Source: DASTOB01 sp035720425 (GTDB lineage: Bacteria; Chloroflexota; Limnocylindria; Limnocylindrales; CSP1-4). Taken from it: a stretch of 39,687 bases of DNA. The stretch spans positions 1 through 39,687 of the forward strand of contig DASTOB010000166.1 of the NCBI GenBank assembly GCA_035720425.1, read 5' to 3'. Below are positions 1 through 7,632 of the stretch, one piece after another. Made by a program: the position numbers and the translations under genes. Every line of letters begins with the position of its first letter. Position 1 is the first letter of the stretch. The notes under the pieces were generated by a model, which did no database searches, had not been told where the DNA came from, and saw only the letters and a list, made by a program, of their open reading frames with translations.

Positions 1-1
1 C

Positions 2-421
2 GCCGCAGCGGTGGTCAACGCGCCGGACCGCGCGCCGGCGATGGCCGACGTCGTGTCGCCGACGCTGGAGCTGCTCGGTCAGGAGCGGGTCACGATCACG
101 GACTACAAGTCGAGCGACGTTCGCGACCCGGTCCGGGCACGCCAGCGCGCGCGGGACTCGTTGCAGCTCCAGATCTACGCCATGGGCTGGGAGGCGCTGA
201 CGGGGCGCCTGCCGGACGCGGTCCAGCTCCACTTCCTCGAGTCGGGGCTCGTGGGCCGGGTCGAGGTCGATCCGAAGCGGCTCGTCAAGGCGCGGGCACA
301 GATCCGTCGCGCGGCGGCGGGGATCCGGGCGCGCGACTTCGGCGCCACCCCGGACCGGCTCGCGTGCACGTACTGCGCGTTCCGCTCGATCTGTCCGTCG
401 AACGTGGCCGGCCGCGGGTGA
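2..421 (+). CDS. PD-(D/E)XK nuclease (RecB/AddB-type), C-terminal part
   Basis: This is the 3' end of a gene that begins left of the window; about 139 codons are visible and the frame is open to the edge. The motif ITDYKS supplies the D and the K of a PD-(D/E)XK nuclease core, followed by the helix QLQIYA typical of the RecB family. The C-terminal C-x2-C-x5-C (CTYCAFRSICPS) is the iron-sulfur cysteine pattern of AddB and Cas4-like nucleases. The protein is probably the nuclease end of a UvrD/AddA- or AddB-type recombination-repair helicase. The helicase part is not in view, so a stand-alone RecB-like nuclease cannot be excluded. Its TGA overlaps the GTG start of the next gene as GTGA, which suggests translational coupling. 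Confidence 0.75.
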   Translation, partial: AAAVVNAPDRAPAMADVVSPTLELLGQERVTITDYKSSDVRDPVRARQRARDSLQLQIYAMGWEALTGRLPDAVQLHFLESGLVGRVEVDPKRLVKARAQIRRAAAGIRARDFGATPDRLACTYCAFRSICPSNVAGRG

Positions 422-1272
422 CCCGTACGTCGGCGAACCGCACGTGCGCGTCGCCTGCGCCGGCCGCCGGGCGGCTCGATGAGGTCGGGTACATCACGTT
501 CGACTTCGGGAACACGCTCGTTCCGGTCGACCGGGCGGCGCTGCGACGGGTGGTCGAGCTGACCGGCGAGTGGGCCGTCCGGCACCTTGAGCCGGTCCCG
601 ATCGAGACGTTCCACGCGGTCTGGGCCGAGGAGCGCGAACGCCAGTTTCGCGAGGAGATCCCGCGCTTCCGCGAGGCGGACCTGGCGATCCGGTTCGGCC
701 GGGTCATCGCGCGGCTGCGCGGGCTGGCGGCCCCGCCGCCGGACGTCGAGTGGGACGATGCTGCCGCGGCGGAACGGTCGGACCCGGGCGAGATCGCCGC
801 GGCCGTCGAGGTCTACAGCCGCGCCTTCGTCGAGGCCATCCCGCCGCCGCCGGACGTCGGACCGCTGCTCGCGAGGCTCTCGGCCGACCGCCGGCTCGGC
901 ATCCTGTCGAACTGGCCGTTTGCCGCGACGATCGACCGGTACGTCGAGGCGGCCGGCTGGGCAGAACACCTCGCCGCGGTGGTGGTAAGCCAGCGCGTCG
1001 GGTCGATCAAGCCACACCCGTCGATCTTCGCCGCCGCGCAGGCCGCCATCGGCGCGCCCAGTCCGGCGGTCTGCCTCCACGTCGGCGACGACTGGGCCGC
1101 GGACGTGGTGGGAGCGATCCGAGCGGGTTGGCGAGCCGCGCACGTCCACGGCCGGCCGGAGGACTCGCCGCTCCCGTCGAGCGAGATGGACGGGTCGGTC
1201 GAGGCGGATCTCGAACTCGCCGCGCTCGCCGACCTCGAGGCCGTGCTGCCGGCCCGCGAGCCGGAGCAATAG
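418..1272 (+). CDS. HAD-superfamily hydrolase
   Basis: This 284-residue protein has the HAD motifs in order: motif I FDFGNTL (nucleophile near D29), motif II LSNWP, motif III IKPHPSIF with its lysine, and motif IV GDDWAADV, which provides the magnesium-binding acids. The helical insert between motifs I and II fits a C1-cap enzyme. The residue two after the nucleophile is glycine, where phosphatases usually have the acid/base aspartate, as in haloacid dehalogenases and phosphonatases, so the substrate cannot be read from the sequence. I chose the GTG at 418 because it overlaps the upstream stop as GTGA and no better start lies before motif I. The roughly 25 residues before motif I are low complexity. 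Confidence 0.8.
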   Translation: MTRTSANRTCASPAPAAGRLDEVGYITFDFGNTLVPVDRAALRRVVELTGEWAVRHLEPVPIETFHAVWAEERERQFREEIPRFREADLAIRFGRVIARLRGLAAPPPDVEWDDAAAAERSDPGEIAAAVEVYSRAFVEAIPPPPDVGPLLARLSADRRLGILSNWPFAATIDRYVEAAGWAEHLAAVVVSQRVGSIKPHPSIFAAAQAAIGAPSPAVCLHVGDDWAADVVGAIRAGWRAAHVHGRPEDSPLPSSEMDGSVEADLELAALADLEAVLPAREPEQ

Positions 1273-1372
1273 GGCATCTACCCGAGTATCGTGGGGGTCG
1301 CGCGTGGTGCACCCTCGCACCACCTCGTCACACCGGCGGGTCCCTCAGGGCACGGAGGGTCAAGAGCAGGCA

Positions 1373-1888
1373 ATGACGCCGCGGGAGCGGGAAGGGGACG
1401 CCCCCGAGCCCGGCCAGTCACGCGTGGCGGCCGCCGAGGAGTCGGCCGCAGCATCCGCGCGCCCGGGAGCGGACCACGACGAGCCGGCCGGCCGGCGGCC
1501 GATCCTCGCCGTCGACGATGACGCCGGCGTCCTCGCCCTCGTCGTGCGCACGTTGCGCGGCCGCGGCTACGCGGTGCGCGGGTTCCCCGGCGGTCGCGAG
1601 GCACTGCTCGCCATCTACGGACCGGGTTCCACGCCGTCCCTCCTGCTCACGGACATCGACATGCCGGGCATGAGCGGGATCGAGTTGGCGGCCCGGGTCG
1701 CGGCCGACCGGCCGGGCGTCCCGATCGTCCTCATGAGTGGCGACCCGGCGCTCATCGACATGGCGCGCGATCGTCCGGAACTCGTGCGAGGGGTATTGCG
1801 CAAGCCATTCGGGACCGACGATCTGCTCGCCGTCGTCGAGGACACGATCGGCCCGCCCCCGCCGGCCGAGGATCCGTCCGCGGCGTGA
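1373..1888 (+). CDS. Single-domain response regulator (CheY-like receiver)
   Basis: This 171-residue protein has a hydrophilic tail of about 40 residues followed by one receiver domain. The acidic pocket is AVDDD, the phospho-acceptor is D94 in LTDIDMPGMSG, the switch serine is in VLMSGD and the conserved lysine is in RKPF. All residues needed for phosphotransfer are therefore present. There is no output domain, so it probably signals through a partner, as CheY or Spo0F do. The final receiver of a hybrid kinase pathway is another possibility. No histidine kinase lies nearby. The ATG at 1373 has a purine-rich GGAGG about 14 nt upstream, which is rather far; a GTG at 1304 is an alternative start. 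Confidence 0.8.
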   Translation: MTPREREGDAPEPGQSRVAAAEESAAASARPGADHDEPAGRRPILAVDDDAGVLALVVRTLRGRGYAVRGFPGGREALLAIYGPGSTPSLLLTDIDMPGMSGIELAARVAADRPGVPIVLMSGDPALIDMARDRPELVRGVLRKPFGTDDLLAVVEDTIGPPPPAEDPSAA

Positions 1889-1916
1889 TGCGCGGCCGCG
1901 GCGCGATGCGCGGCCG
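1887..1916 (+). repeat. 12-bp direct repeat, period 18
   Basis: GATGCGCGGCCG occurs at 1887-1898 and again at 1905-1916. The two copies lie directly after the response regulator stop and before the -10-like box of the next gene. They look like a small slippage duplication. Confidence 0.6.
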
Positions 1917-1943
1917 GGCCGGCCCCCGGCTTCGCGTTCCGCC

Positions 1944-1949
1944 TAGACT
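1944..1949 (+). promoter_or_regulatory. -10-like box TAGACT, leaderless spacing
   Basis: TAGACT ends 7 nt before the GTG at 1957. That spacing would place transcription initiation at or next to the start codon. No Shine-Dalgarno sequence is seen, which agrees with a leaderless mRNA. Confidence 0.45.
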
Positions 1950-1956
1950 CGACGGC

Positions 1957-2331
1957 GTGGAATCGCGCGATCGGCTGGGCAACCTGGGCGTGTTCGGTGC
2001 AGCCGCGCTCGCCTGGATCATGGTCGGCCTGGTCGTCACGACCCGTGACCCGGTGCTCGACCCCGGCGCCGGCTTCGTCGGCGCCGGCCTGATCGGTCTC
2101 GCCGTCGGCCTCACGACCGTGCCGCTGTTCTGGCTGTCCGTGTTCGCCCGGCACGGGCGAATCGCCTACCGCGGCGACTGGGTCCGGGCGGTTCGGCGCG
2201 GCGCGTGGGTCGCGGTCATCGTGGCGGTGCTCGTCGTGCTTCGCCTGCAGGGACTGTTCCAGCTGCCGATCGCCCTGTTCATCCTGGCCATGGTCTTCGT
2301 CGCCGAGGCTACCCTGTCGGTGGAACGATGA
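1957..2331 (+). CDS. Small integral membrane protein, unknown function
   Basis: This 124-residue protein is not assigned to a family I can name. It has about four hydrophobic segments: near residues 9-25 (VFGAAALAWIMVGLVV), 40-60 (GLIGLAVGLTTVPLFWLSV), 79-95 (WVAVIVAVLVVL) and 100-120 (LPIALFILAMVFVAEATL). Short basic loops separate them. I prefer the GTG at 1957 because a TAGACT box lies 7 nt upstream; an upstream in-frame ATG at 1885 would add a repetitive arginine- and glycine-rich peptide. The next gene follows after 13 bp with a strong Shine-Dalgarno, so the two may be co-transcribed. The arrangement resembles small membrane proteins of 100-130 residues that are common in Chloroflexota. 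Confidence 0.6.
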   Translation: MESRDRLGNLGVFGAAALAWIMVGLVVTTRDPVLDPGAGFVGAGLIGLAVGLTTVPLFWLSVFARHGRIAYRGDWVRAVRRGAWVAVIVAVLVVLRLQGLFQLPIALFILAMVFVAEATLSVER

Positions 2332-2344
2332 CCCGGAGGAGCCC

Positions 2345-3583
2345 GTGACCGCCACCCGCGAGACCGCCACCCGACCCGCCCCGCGCGCGCTGACCGCGGC
2401 CGACCCGATCGAACCGTTCGCCGCCGTCAAGCGCCGGATCGTCGCGGCGATCGAGGCGAACCGGGCGAGCATCCTCGACCTCTCGCACCGCATCCACGCC
2501 AACCCGGAGCCGGCGTTCGAGGAGGTCCAGGCGGCGGCCTGGGTCGCCGACGCACTGCGCGCCCACGGCTACGCGGTGGAGCAGCCGGCCGGCAGCCTCG
2601 CGACGGCCGTCCGGGCGACCCGCCGCGGCGGTCGGGGAGGGGAGCGCCCGCGCATCGCCGTCCTCGCCGAGTACGACGCCCTGCCCGGCCTCGGCCACGG
2701 GTGCGGCCACAACACGATGGCGGCATCCGGGGTCGGCGCCGCGATCGGCCTGGCAGCCGTGGCCGACGAGCTGCCCGGCGAGATCGTGTTCCTCGGGACG
2801 CCGGCCGAGGAGCGCGGCAGCGGCAAGCAGATCCTCATCGACGACGGGCTGTTCGCGGGGATCGACGCGGCCCTGCTCTACCACCCGTGCGATCGGAACC
2901 ACGCCGAGATCGCCCCGCTCGCGTCGGAGGACGTGTACGTCACGTTCACCGGCCTCCAATCCCACGCCGCGAGCGATCCGTGGAACGGCCGGAACGCACT
3001 CGACGCGCTGATCCTCCTGTTCTCGTCGGTCGGCCTGTGGCGCCAGCAGCTCCGCCCGGAGGCGCGCGTCCACGGCATCGTCCAGGAGGGCGGGACCGCG
3101 GCCAACATCATCCCGGACCGGACGCGCGCGTGGTTCATGCTGCGCAGCCCGGACCGCACCGAGTACGAGCGGATGAAGGCGCGCTTCACCGACATCGCGC
3201 GCGGAGCTGCCGCCGCCACGGACACCCAGGTCGACGTCGAGTTCTCCGGTGGCGCGACGACGATGCGCAACAACGCGCCGCTCGTGGCGCGCTGGCGCGC
3301 GAACGCGGAGGCGTACGGCATCGTCGACGAGGGTCACGACCCCGCGTACGGCAGCACCGACATGGCCAACGTGTCGTGGGTCTGCCCGGCGATCCACCCG
3401 GACCTCGCGATCGTCGACGAGCCCACGCCCGGCCACTCGACCCGTTTCCGCGATGCCGCCGCGACGCCTCGCGCGGACGAGACGACCCTCCTCGCGGCGA
3501 CGCTCATCGCCCAGACGGCGTGCGAGCTGTTCCTCGACCCGGCCCTCGTCGACGTCGCATGGGAGGCGTTCCGCGCCGAGTGA
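2345..3583 (+). CDS. M20 family amidohydrolase (AbgB/ACY1L2-like)
   Basis: This 412-residue zinc amidohydrolase is of the M20D type. Metal-binding signatures are EYDALPGLGHGCGHN near residues 110-125 and PAEERGSG near 150, followed by the dimerisation-domain segment LQSHAASDPWNGRNALDA and the C-terminal PGHSTRF. The closest groups are the p-aminobenzoyl-glutamate hydrolase subunit B and ACY1L2-like peptidases, which cleave N-acyl or aminoacyl amides in the cytosol. No signal peptide is visible. The GTG start has an ideal GGAGGA 4-10 nt upstream. An agmatinase-family gene follows in the same direction. The pair could act in turnover of an amidated or guanidino compound, but this is inference from proximity. 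Confidence 0.85.
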   Translation: MTATRETATRPAPRALTAADPIEPFAAVKRRIVAAIEANRASILDLSHRIHANPEPAFEEVQAAAWVADALRAHGYAVEQPAGSLATAVRATRRGGRGGERPRIAVLAEYDALPGLGHGCGHNTMAASGVGAAIGLAAVADELPGEIVFLGTPAEERGSGKQILIDDGLFAGIDAALLYHPCDRNHAEIAPLASEDVYVTFTGLQSHAASDPWNGRNALDALILLFSSVGLWRQQLRPEARVHGIVQEGGTAANIIPDRTRAWFMLRSPDRTEYERMKARFTDIARGAAAATDTQVDVEFSGGATTMRNNAPLVARWRANAEAYGIVDEGHDPAYGSTDMANVSWVCPAIHPDLAIVDEPTPGHSTRFRDAAATPRADETTLLAATLIAQTACELFLDPALVDVAWEAFRAE

Positions 3584-3594
3584 CACGCTGACGG

Positions 3595-3603
3595 TGCTAC
3601 GAT
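3595..3603 (+). promoter_or_regulatory. Extended -10-like element TGCTACGAT
   Basis: TG-N-TACGAT lies just after the M20 stop. The surrounding 14-mer CGGTGCTACGATGC (3592-3605) recurs exactly at 36779-36792, before the DnaB-like gene. It would give the agmatinase mRNA a 5' leader of about 115 nt if translation starts at 3725. Confidence 0.4.
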
Positions 3604-3724
3604 GCCGCCCGGCGCGCCCCGCTGGACGACGAAGCGAACCGGCGGCGCCCCCAGCGAGATGGATCACCGCACCGGCGTCGCGCCCGTGCCCCGCCCCGCG
3701 TCCGTCTCCCGGAGGTCCACGCCC

Positions 3725-4792
3725 GTGGCCGAGCGCCCGATCGATCCCCCCGCTTCCGACTTCGCCGTGGCCAACGGCTGGGATCGCGCGTTCGAGACGT
3801 ACGCCGACTTCGACCTGCCCACGTACGTCGGCCCGGTGTCATTCATGAAGCTGCCGTGGATCGACGACCCCGACGAGCTGCGCCGCCGCGCCCCGGACGT
3901 GGCGATCGTCGGCGCGCCCTTCGACGACGCGGTCAGCCATCGGTCCGGCGCGCGGTTCGGCCCCCGGGCGATCCGCGAGGCGCAGTACACGTCCGGCTCG
4001 ATCCACTCGCTCCAGCTCGGCAACGAGCCGTTCGAGATCCTCGACGTCGTCGACGCCGGCGACGCGAACATCATCCCGGCCTGGATCGAGCGGGCGCATG
4101 CGCTCATCTACCGCAAGATCCGCGACGTCGCCGGCAGCGGCGCGATCCCGATCGTGCTCGGCGGCGACCACTCGATCACGTGGCCGGCCGCGACCGCGAT
4201 CGCCGAGCTGCGCCGGCCGGGTTCGATCGGCATCGTCCACTTCGACGCGCACGCGGACACGGCGGCCGATGATTGGGGCGTCCTCGCCGGGCACGGCACG
4301 CCGATGCGCCGGCTCATCGAGTCCGGCGCCGTTGCCGGTCGCAACTTCGTCCAGGTGGGCCTGCGCGGCTACTGGCCGCCGGTCGACGTGTTCGACTGGA
4401 TGCGCGAGCACGGCCTGCGCTACCACTTCATGCGCGAGATCGAGGAACGCGGCGCCGACGCCGTGGTAGCCGACGCGATCGCCGAGGCGCTCGACGGTCC
4501 GGACGCGATCTACCTCAGCCTCGACATCGACGTGATCGACCCGGGCATGGCGCCCGGGACGGGCACGCCGGAGCCGGGCGGCATGCTGACCCGCGAGGTG
4601 CTCCGCGCGATCCGCCAGATCGTCGGGGCGGTCGAGCTCGCCGGCATGGACATCGTCGAGGTGTCGCCGCCGTACGACCACGCCGAGGCGACCGCGATGG
4701 CGGCCAATCGGGCGGCGCTCGAGGCGATCAGCGCGCTCGCGGCGAAGAAGGCCGCCGGCCGGACCGTGCGCTGGGAGCCCGGCGCGGGCTGA
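3725..4792 (+). CDS. Agmatinase/arginase-family ureohydrolase
   Basis: This binuclear manganese ureohydrolase has 355 residues from the chosen start. The family signatures are present: GGDHSI, HFDAHADT and SLDIDVIDP supply the metal-binding histidine and aspartates, and GAPFDDAVSHRSGARFGPRA is the agmatinase-type N-terminal motif. It hydrolyses a guanidino group to urea plus an amine; agmatine is the default guess, with guanidinobutyrate or a related compound possible. I chose the GTG at 3725 because GGAGG lies 9 nt upstream. ATGs at 3602 and 3659 are in frame, but the first sits inside a probable -10 element. The long tail before SFMKLPW is typical of this subgroup. It lies 140 bp downstream of an M20 amidohydrolase. 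Confidence 0.85.
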   Translation: MAERPIDPPASDFAVANGWDRAFETYADFDLPTYVGPVSFMKLPWIDDPDELRRRAPDVAIVGAPFDDAVSHRSGARFGPRAIREAQYTSGSIHSLQLGNEPFEILDVVDAGDANIIPAWIERAHALIYRKIRDVAGSGAIPIVLGGDHSITWPAATAIAELRRPGSIGIVHFDAHADTAADDWGVLAGHGTPMRRLIESGAVAGRNFVQVGLRGYWPPVDVFDWMREHGLRYHFMREIEERGADAVVADAIAEALDGPDAIYLSLDIDVIDPGMAPGTGTPEPGGMLTREVLRAIRQIVGAVELAGMDIVEVSPPYDHAEATAMAANRAALEAISALAAKKAAGRTVRWEPGAG

Positions 4793-4836
4793 CGGGCCCG
4801 CCCACCCGGCCGGCCCGACCGCGGCACCAGCGATCC

Positions 4837-5607
4837 GTGCACGCCTTCCTCGATCATCCCGGACCGATCCCGTTCGCCCATCGCGGCGGCGCGGGCGATC
4901 ACCCGGAGAACACGATGGCCGCCTTCGCGGCCGCGGTGGCGATGGGCTTCCGCTACCTCGAGACGGACGTCCACGCCACGGCCGACGGGGTGCTCCTCGC
5001 CTTCCACGACGACCGACTCGACCGGGTGACCGACGGGCACGGGGTCGTTTCCGAGCTGCCGTGGTCGACCGTCCGGGCGGCGCGGGTCGCCGGGACGGAT
5101 CCGATCGTCCCCCTCGACGAACTCCTCGAGACCTGGCCGGATGTGCGCCTCAACCTCGACCCGAAGCACGACGCGGCCGTCATGCCGCTCATCGCAGCAC
5201 TCCGACGCCATCGCGCGATCGACCGCGTCTGCGTCGGCTCGTTCTCGATGCGCCGGGTCGCCCGGATCCGGCGCCTGCTCGGGCCCGCGCTGTGCACGTC
5301 GCTCGCGCCGCCCGAGGTCCTGGCCGTCCGGTTCGCGGCGTGGCGCCTGCCGGGTGCCGGCGGCCTCGCGACGCGCGGCGCCGGGGCGTGCCTCCAGGTG
5401 CCGGTCCGGGAGGGCATCGTCCCGGTCATCGACCGCGCCACCGTGGTGACGGCCCACCGGCTCGGGCTGCCGGTCCACGTCTGGACGGTCGACGATCCGG
5501 CCGAGATGGAGCGGCTGCTCGACCGCGGCGTCGACGGGATCATGTCGGACCGGCCGGCCGTGCTGCGCGACGTCCTCGAGCGGCGGGGCGCCTGGCACGG
5601 CACGTAG
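4837..5607 (+). CDS. Glycerophosphodiester phosphodiesterase
   Basis: This 256-residue cytosolic GDPD TIM barrel has no signal peptide. Its motifs are AHRGGAGDHPENT with the catalytic histidine and arginine, ETDVHATADG with the metal-binding acids, FHDDRLDRVTDG with the second catalytic histidine, LNLDPK in mid-barrel, and the C-terminal VWTVDDPAEMERLLDRGVDGIMSDRP. The enzyme hydrolyses glycerophosphodiesters from phospholipid turnover to sn-glycerol 3-phosphate and an alcohol. The GTG at 4837 starts about 10 residues before the first strand, as usual for the family. Its TAG stop is also the first three bases of the TAGGAT box preceding the next gene. Confidence 0.88.
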   Translation: MHAFLDHPGPIPFAHRGGAGDHPENTMAAFAAAVAMGFRYLETDVHATADGVLLAFHDDRLDRVTDGHGVVSELPWSTVRAARVAGTDPIVPLDELLETWPDVRLNLDPKHDAAVMPLIAALRRHRAIDRVCVGSFSMRRVARIRRLLGPALCTSLAPPEVLAVRFAAWRLPGAGGLATRGAGACLQVPVREGIVPVIDRATVVTAHRLGLPVHVWTVDDPAEMERLLDRGVDGIMSDRPAVLRDVLERRGAWHGT

Positions 5608-5610
5608 GAT
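5605..5610 (+). promoter_or_regulatory. -10-like box TAGGAT overlapping a stop codon
   Basis: The TAG stop of the phosphodiesterase is the first half of TAGGAT. The box ends 6 nt before the methyltransferase ATG, which is the leaderless spacing seen elsewhere in the window. Confidence 0.4.
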
Positions 5611-5616
5611 GGGCCG

Positions 5617-6423
5617 ATGACCGATTCCGATCCGTCCGGCCGCGCCGCGCGCGCCGCCGAGGCGGCCGCCCTCGCCCGGCTCTACGATGTCGACGTGGCC
5701 GAGGACCCGGGCGATCTCGACCTCTACCGTGCGCTCGCGACGCGGACCGGCGGGCCGATCCTCGAGCTCGCCGCGGGGACCGGTCGGCTGGCCGTCCCCC
5801 TGGCGGCCGCCGGGTTCGCCGTCACCGCCGTCGATCGCGATCCCGCGATGCTCGACCGCGCCCGCTCGGCGGCCGCGCAGGCGGGGGTACGCGGCGAGGC
5901 GCTGACGCTCGTCGAGGCCGACATCCGCGGCCTCGACCTCCCGTCCGCCGGGTCCTTTCGGCTCGCGATCATCGCCCTCAACTCGCTCCTCCTGCTCGGC
6001 CGGCGGGACGAACAGCGGGCCGCGATCGCGACGCTCGCGCGCCACCTCGTACCGGGCGGCCTCGCCGTCGTCGACGTCTGGCAGCCGGACGCCGACGACC
6101 TCGCCCGCTTCGACGGCCGGCTCATCCTCGAGTACGCCGGCCGACCCGGCGAGGACGGCGCGGAGGTCACGAAGGTGGCCGCCGCCACGCACGACGCATC
6201 GAGCCAGGTCGTCGACCTGACCGCGATCTACGACGAGGGCAAGCCCGGTGAGCCGCCGCGGCGCTGGACCCGGACCGACCGCCTGCGCCTCGTCTCGGCC
6301 GACGAATTGCGCGGCTTCGCCGAGGATGCTGGCCTCGACGTCGAGCTCGTCGCCGGCGGCTACGACCTCGAGCCGTCCGGGGCGGGCGGCGATCGGGCGA
6401 TCCTGCTCGCCGTCCGGCGCTGA
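5617..6423 (+). CDS. Class I SAM-dependent methyltransferase
   Basis: This 268-residue protein has a Rossmann methyltransferase fold. Motif I is ILELAAGTGRLAVPLA near residues 46-60, the acidic residue after strand 2 is in VTAVDRDPAML, and motif II/III is seen as LVEADIRGLDL and FRLAIIALNSLLLL. The C-terminal part (residues 170-265) has the beta-rich substrate side common to small-molecule methyltransferases. The substrate cannot be told; this group is often annotated as SAM-dependent methyltransferase domain 25. The start is the ATG 9 bp after the previous stop. A TAGGAT box 6 nt upstream suggests its own leaderless transcript. Confidence 0.82.
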   Translation: MTDSDPSGRAARAAEAAALARLYDVDVAEDPGDLDLYRALATRTGGPILELAAGTGRLAVPLAAAGFAVTAVDRDPAMLDRARSAAAQAGVRGEALTLVEADIRGLDLPSAGSFRLAIIALNSLLLLGRRDEQRAAIATLARHLVPGGLAVVDVWQPDADDLARFDGRLILEYAGRPGEDGAEVTKVAAATHDASSQVVDLTAIYDEGKPGEPPRRWTRTDRLRLVSADELRGFAEDAGLDVELVAGGYDLEPSGAGGDRAILLAVRR

Positions 6424-6467
6424 GCGGTCGGGACCATCGGCCCGCTGGGTCCGGACGGCACGCTTGG

Positions 6468-6473
6468 TATAGT
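6468..6473 (+). promoter_or_regulatory. -10 box TATAGT, leaderless spacing
   Basis: TATAGT ends 7 nt before the ATG at 6481. It is a near-consensus -10 in otherwise GC-rich DNA, and no Shine-Dalgarno intervenes. I see no clear -35. Confidence 0.5.
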
Positions 6474-6480
6474 CGCCCCG

Positions 6481-7629
6481 ATGGCATCCAGCGACCAGAT
6501 CCGCCTGCTCATCGTCGAGGACGTGCCGCAGGTGGCGCAGTACATCCGCGGCCTGCTCAACACCCAGTCGACGGTCAAGCTCCTCGACGTCCTGTCGGAT
6601 GGGTCGAAGGCCGCGGCCCAGATCCAGCAGCTCCGCCCGGACGTCGTCGTGATCGACGCCCTCCTCCAGGGCCGAGTCAAGGGGCCCGCCCTCGTCGAGC
6701 AGCTCCGCGACGGCGGGGTGCGCGTCCCGGTGATCGTGCTGACCGTGCCGCAGAACCCGATCGCGCCGGATCCCGCGCTCGGTATCCACGGCGTCCTGTC
6801 GATGCCGTTCTCAGGGTTCGACCTCATGACCCGCATCCAGCAGGTGCACAAGGACTTCACCGCCTCGGCGGAGGGCGGGTCGTCGCGGGTCGTGTCCGTG
6901 TTCGCCCCGAAGGGCGGCGTCGGCAAGACGACGATCGCGTTCAACCTCGCCTGCGCCATCGGCCAGCAGGGGCACCGCACGGTGCTCATCGACGGCAGCC
7001 TCCAGTTCGGCGATCTCCGGTCCCTGCTCAAGGTCCCGGTCGACGCCCCGTCGATCCTCGACCTGCCGACCGACCGCGTCTCGGAGGCGGACCTCGCCGA
7101 CGTCCTGTGGCGCGATCCTTCGGGCATCGACATCCTGCTCGCCCCGCCGCGTGTCGAGATGGCGGAGATGGTCACGACCCGCGACGTCGACAAGATCCTG
7201 TCGCTCCTCCGCCGGATCTACGGCGCCGTCGTCATCGACATGTCGCCGTCGATCAGCGAGATCAACCTCGCCTTCCTCGACGCGAGCGACACGATCCTCG
7301 AGATCGTGACCTACGACGTCACGACGATCCACAACACGATCGCCGTGGCGGACACGTTCCGGATCATCGGCTACCCGGCGTCGAAGGTGCGCTACCTCGT
7401 CAACCGCGCCGACTCGGCCGGCGGGATCGCCGCGGACGACCTCGCCCGCGCTCTCGGACGCGTCCCGGAGCATCGCGTCGTGTCGGACGGGAAGCTCGTC
7501 GTGACGAGCAACAACGAGGGCGTCCCGTTCGTGCTGGCGAGCCCGGAGGCGGAGATCAGCCGCGACGTGGTACGCGTCGCGAGCGAGGTCATGGCGGCGG
7601 CCCGCGTCCCCGTCGCTGCCCGGCGCTAG
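6481..7629 (+). CDS. CpaE/TadZ-like protein: degenerate receiver plus ParA/MinD ATPase
   Basis: This 382-residue fusion has a receiver-like domain (about residues 6-125) and a ParA/MinD ATPase (about 138-375). The ATPase has the deviant Walker A APKGGVGKTT (lysine pair K144 and K149), then LIDGSLQFGDL and the Walker B-like AVVIDMSPSIS. The receiver keeps the acidic pair in VEDVP and D59 in VVIDALL. The usual lysine before the final proline is methionine (LSMPF), so phosphorylation is doubtful, as in many CpaE/TadZ proteins. CpaE proteins localise type IVc (Tad) pilus or secretion machinery at the membrane or pole. No other tad or cpa gene lies in the window, so this one is an orphan or distant from its operon. 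murI follows after 3 bp. Confidence 0.82.
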   Translation: MASSDQIRLLIVEDVPQVAQYIRGLLNTQSTVKLLDVLSDGSKAAAQIQQLRPDVVVIDALLQGRVKGPALVEQLRDGGVRVPVIVLTVPQNPIAPDPALGIHGVLSMPFSGFDLMTRIQQVHKDFTASAEGGSSRVVSVFAPKGGVGKTTIAFNLACAIGQQGHRTVLIDGSLQFGDLRSLLKVPVDAPSILDLPTDRVSEADLADVLWRDPSGIDILLAPPRVEMAEMVTTRDVDKILSLLRRIYGAVVIDMSPSISEINLAFLDASDTILEIVTYDVTTIHNTIAVADTFRIIGYPASKVRYLVNRADSAGGIAADDLARALGRVPEHRVVSDGKLVVTSNNEGVPFVLASPEAEISRDVVRVASEVMAAARVPVAARR

Positions 7630-7632
7630 GCG

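Noticed and set aside
4510..6789. 759-residue open frame on the minus strand
   Set aside because: It is antisense to three well-supported genes. Its composition is Arg/Asp/Gly-rich without domains, as expected for mirror frames in GC-rich DNA.
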